Source: Serratia symbiotica
GTDB taxonomy: Bacteria; Pseudomonadota; Gammaproteobacteria; Enterobacterales; Enterobacteriaceae
Assembly: GCA_900380265.1 (NCBI GenBank)
Contig: LR025083.1
Coordinates: 1,922,001-1,986,000, forward strand
Direction: 5' to 3'
DNA: 64,000 nt
The notes below the pieces were generated by a model. The model was given only the letters and a program-made list of their open reading frames with translations, made no database searches and was not told where the DNA came from. Position numbers and translations under genes: made by a program. Each line of letters starts with the position of its first letter. The first letter of the stretch is position 1. This document shows positions 63,370 through 64,000 of this stretch, piece by piece.

Positions 63370-64000
63370 TAAAGCCCGGGAAGGCCAGAACGGTGGGTGA
63401 GCCCGTGTAGAATACAAAACTAAAAATGCCGCCTTATTGCTTTCTGAACCCTGTCCCACTGACGGGACATATAATAATTGGCACACGGTCCAATAAGACA
63501 AAAAGTGCCTGCGCGCCTAGATTAAAAGAAAAGACAACAGAAAACACCCAACACCATCGGCGTTAGGACCCAGATAACTATACTTCTGAAACCCACCACT
63601 GGCAAAGTCACACGACTGCAGGGTTCAGCGGATCTAGATATAGCAACGGAAGATGGAAAAACACTACCTGCCTAGCCGGAAGCCGAGTTATTGTGAGCCA
63701 CCTTTATATTAAAAAATAGCCAATATTAACTATCAAGAACAGCTAAGCTACTGAATAAAAACAAATAATAGCAAAACTGTTAAATCCATGTCAGCCTTTT
63801 ATTGCCAACATTAATCGGCGATACCACTGATAAACTAAGCGCAAAAGATCTAGGTATGAGCCTCTGTTATAACAACCAGTAAATTACGATTACCATTACA
63901 ACACATTAACAATATAAAGTATCATATCATTCTTCCTTCGGTTAATAACAAACGCTAACTAAAAACATTTGCTCTTCCTGTGTTCCCGACGCATCTGTTA

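Larger units (their letters stand above)
47058..64000. other. 17 kb of decayed DNA with no intact gene
   Basis: dprA, smg and tsaC should follow def. A weak DprA-like C terminus may lie near 47.1-47.2 kb on the minus strand, but I would not call it. The longest open frames are 137 codons (57388-57801, plus), 123 codons (52700-53071, plus) with a 91-codon antisense frame inside it, and 100 codons (51288-51590, plus). None has a family motif I recognise. A run of ten C residues lies at 48650-48659. Perfect inverted repeats lie at 50143-50177, 61698-61722, 62455-62472 and 63310-63369. From about 54 kb onward the sequence looks richer in G+C and less eroded than 47-54 kb. Confidence 0.6.

Overview
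The window looks like part of the chromosome of a host-restricted insect endosymbiont from the Enterobacterales, of Serratia- or Sodalis-like ancestry, caught in an advanced stage of gene decay. The intact proteins closely follow enteric orthologues recalled from memory. Their order also follows the enteric chromosome: gcvT-ubiI-ubiH-pepP-ygfB-zapA-serA-rpiA-argP-yggE-mscS-fbaA-pgk-epd-tktA, then murI-trmA-fabR-sthA-oxyR around an rrn operon, and trkA-rsmB-fmt-def further on. I did not count base composition; by eye G+C is roughly 40%. I cannot name the genus from the sequence alone.

Only ten protein genes appear intact: ubiI, ubiH, pepP, rpiA, fbaA, pgk, tktA, murI, fabR and fmt. They sum to about 11 kb, or 17% of the window. 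One rRNA operon (16S-23S-5S-tRNA-Asp, 20.7-26.2 kb) adds about 4.6 kb. Every intact gene and the rRNA operon lie on the minus strand. Most of the rest is decayed DNA, but where synteny predicts a gene, translation often recovers a fossil of it with stops and frameshifts. I could place gcvT, ygfB, zapA, serA, argP, yggE, epd, trmA, sthA, oxyR, trkA and def, and more weakly mscS and rsmB. About 12.5 kb (31.9-44.4 kb) and 17 kb (47.1-64 kb) hold no intact gene and nothing I can name with confidence.

Layout. 1-1.9 kb: gcvT remnant. 1.9-5.7 kb: ubiI/ubiH/pepP cluster. 5.7-8.7 kb: ygfB, zapA, a possible 6S RNA remnant and serA fossils. 8.7-9.4 kb: rpiA. 9.5-12.8 kb: argP, yggE, mscS fossils. 12.8-18.1 kb: fbaA, pgk, epd fossil, tktA. 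18.1-20.7 kb: no gene seen. 20.7-26.2 kb: tRNA-Asp and rRNA operon with processing stems, boxA elements and two promoters. 26.3-27.1 kb: murI. 27.5-28.5 kb: trmA fossil. 28.9-29.5 kb: fabR. 29.7-31.9 kb: sthA and oxyR fossils. 44.4-47.1 kb: trkA and rsmB remnants, intact fmt, broken def.

Together the survivors describe a cell that still makes ubiquinone, runs the lower glycolytic steps and the non-oxidative pentose phosphate branch, makes D-glutamate for peptidoglycan, regulates unsaturated fatty acids and formylates initiator tRNA. At this locus it has lost the first step of serine synthesis, glycine cleavage, erythrose-4-phosphate dehydrogenase, the OxyR regulator, soluble transhydrogenase, tRNA m5U54 methylation and, most strikingly, peptide deformylase next to an intact fmt. 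I found no intact mobile element, CRISPR array, toxin system or other novel multi-gene system. The reportable novelty is the pattern of decay and a set of perfect inverted repeats in otherwise featureless DNA.
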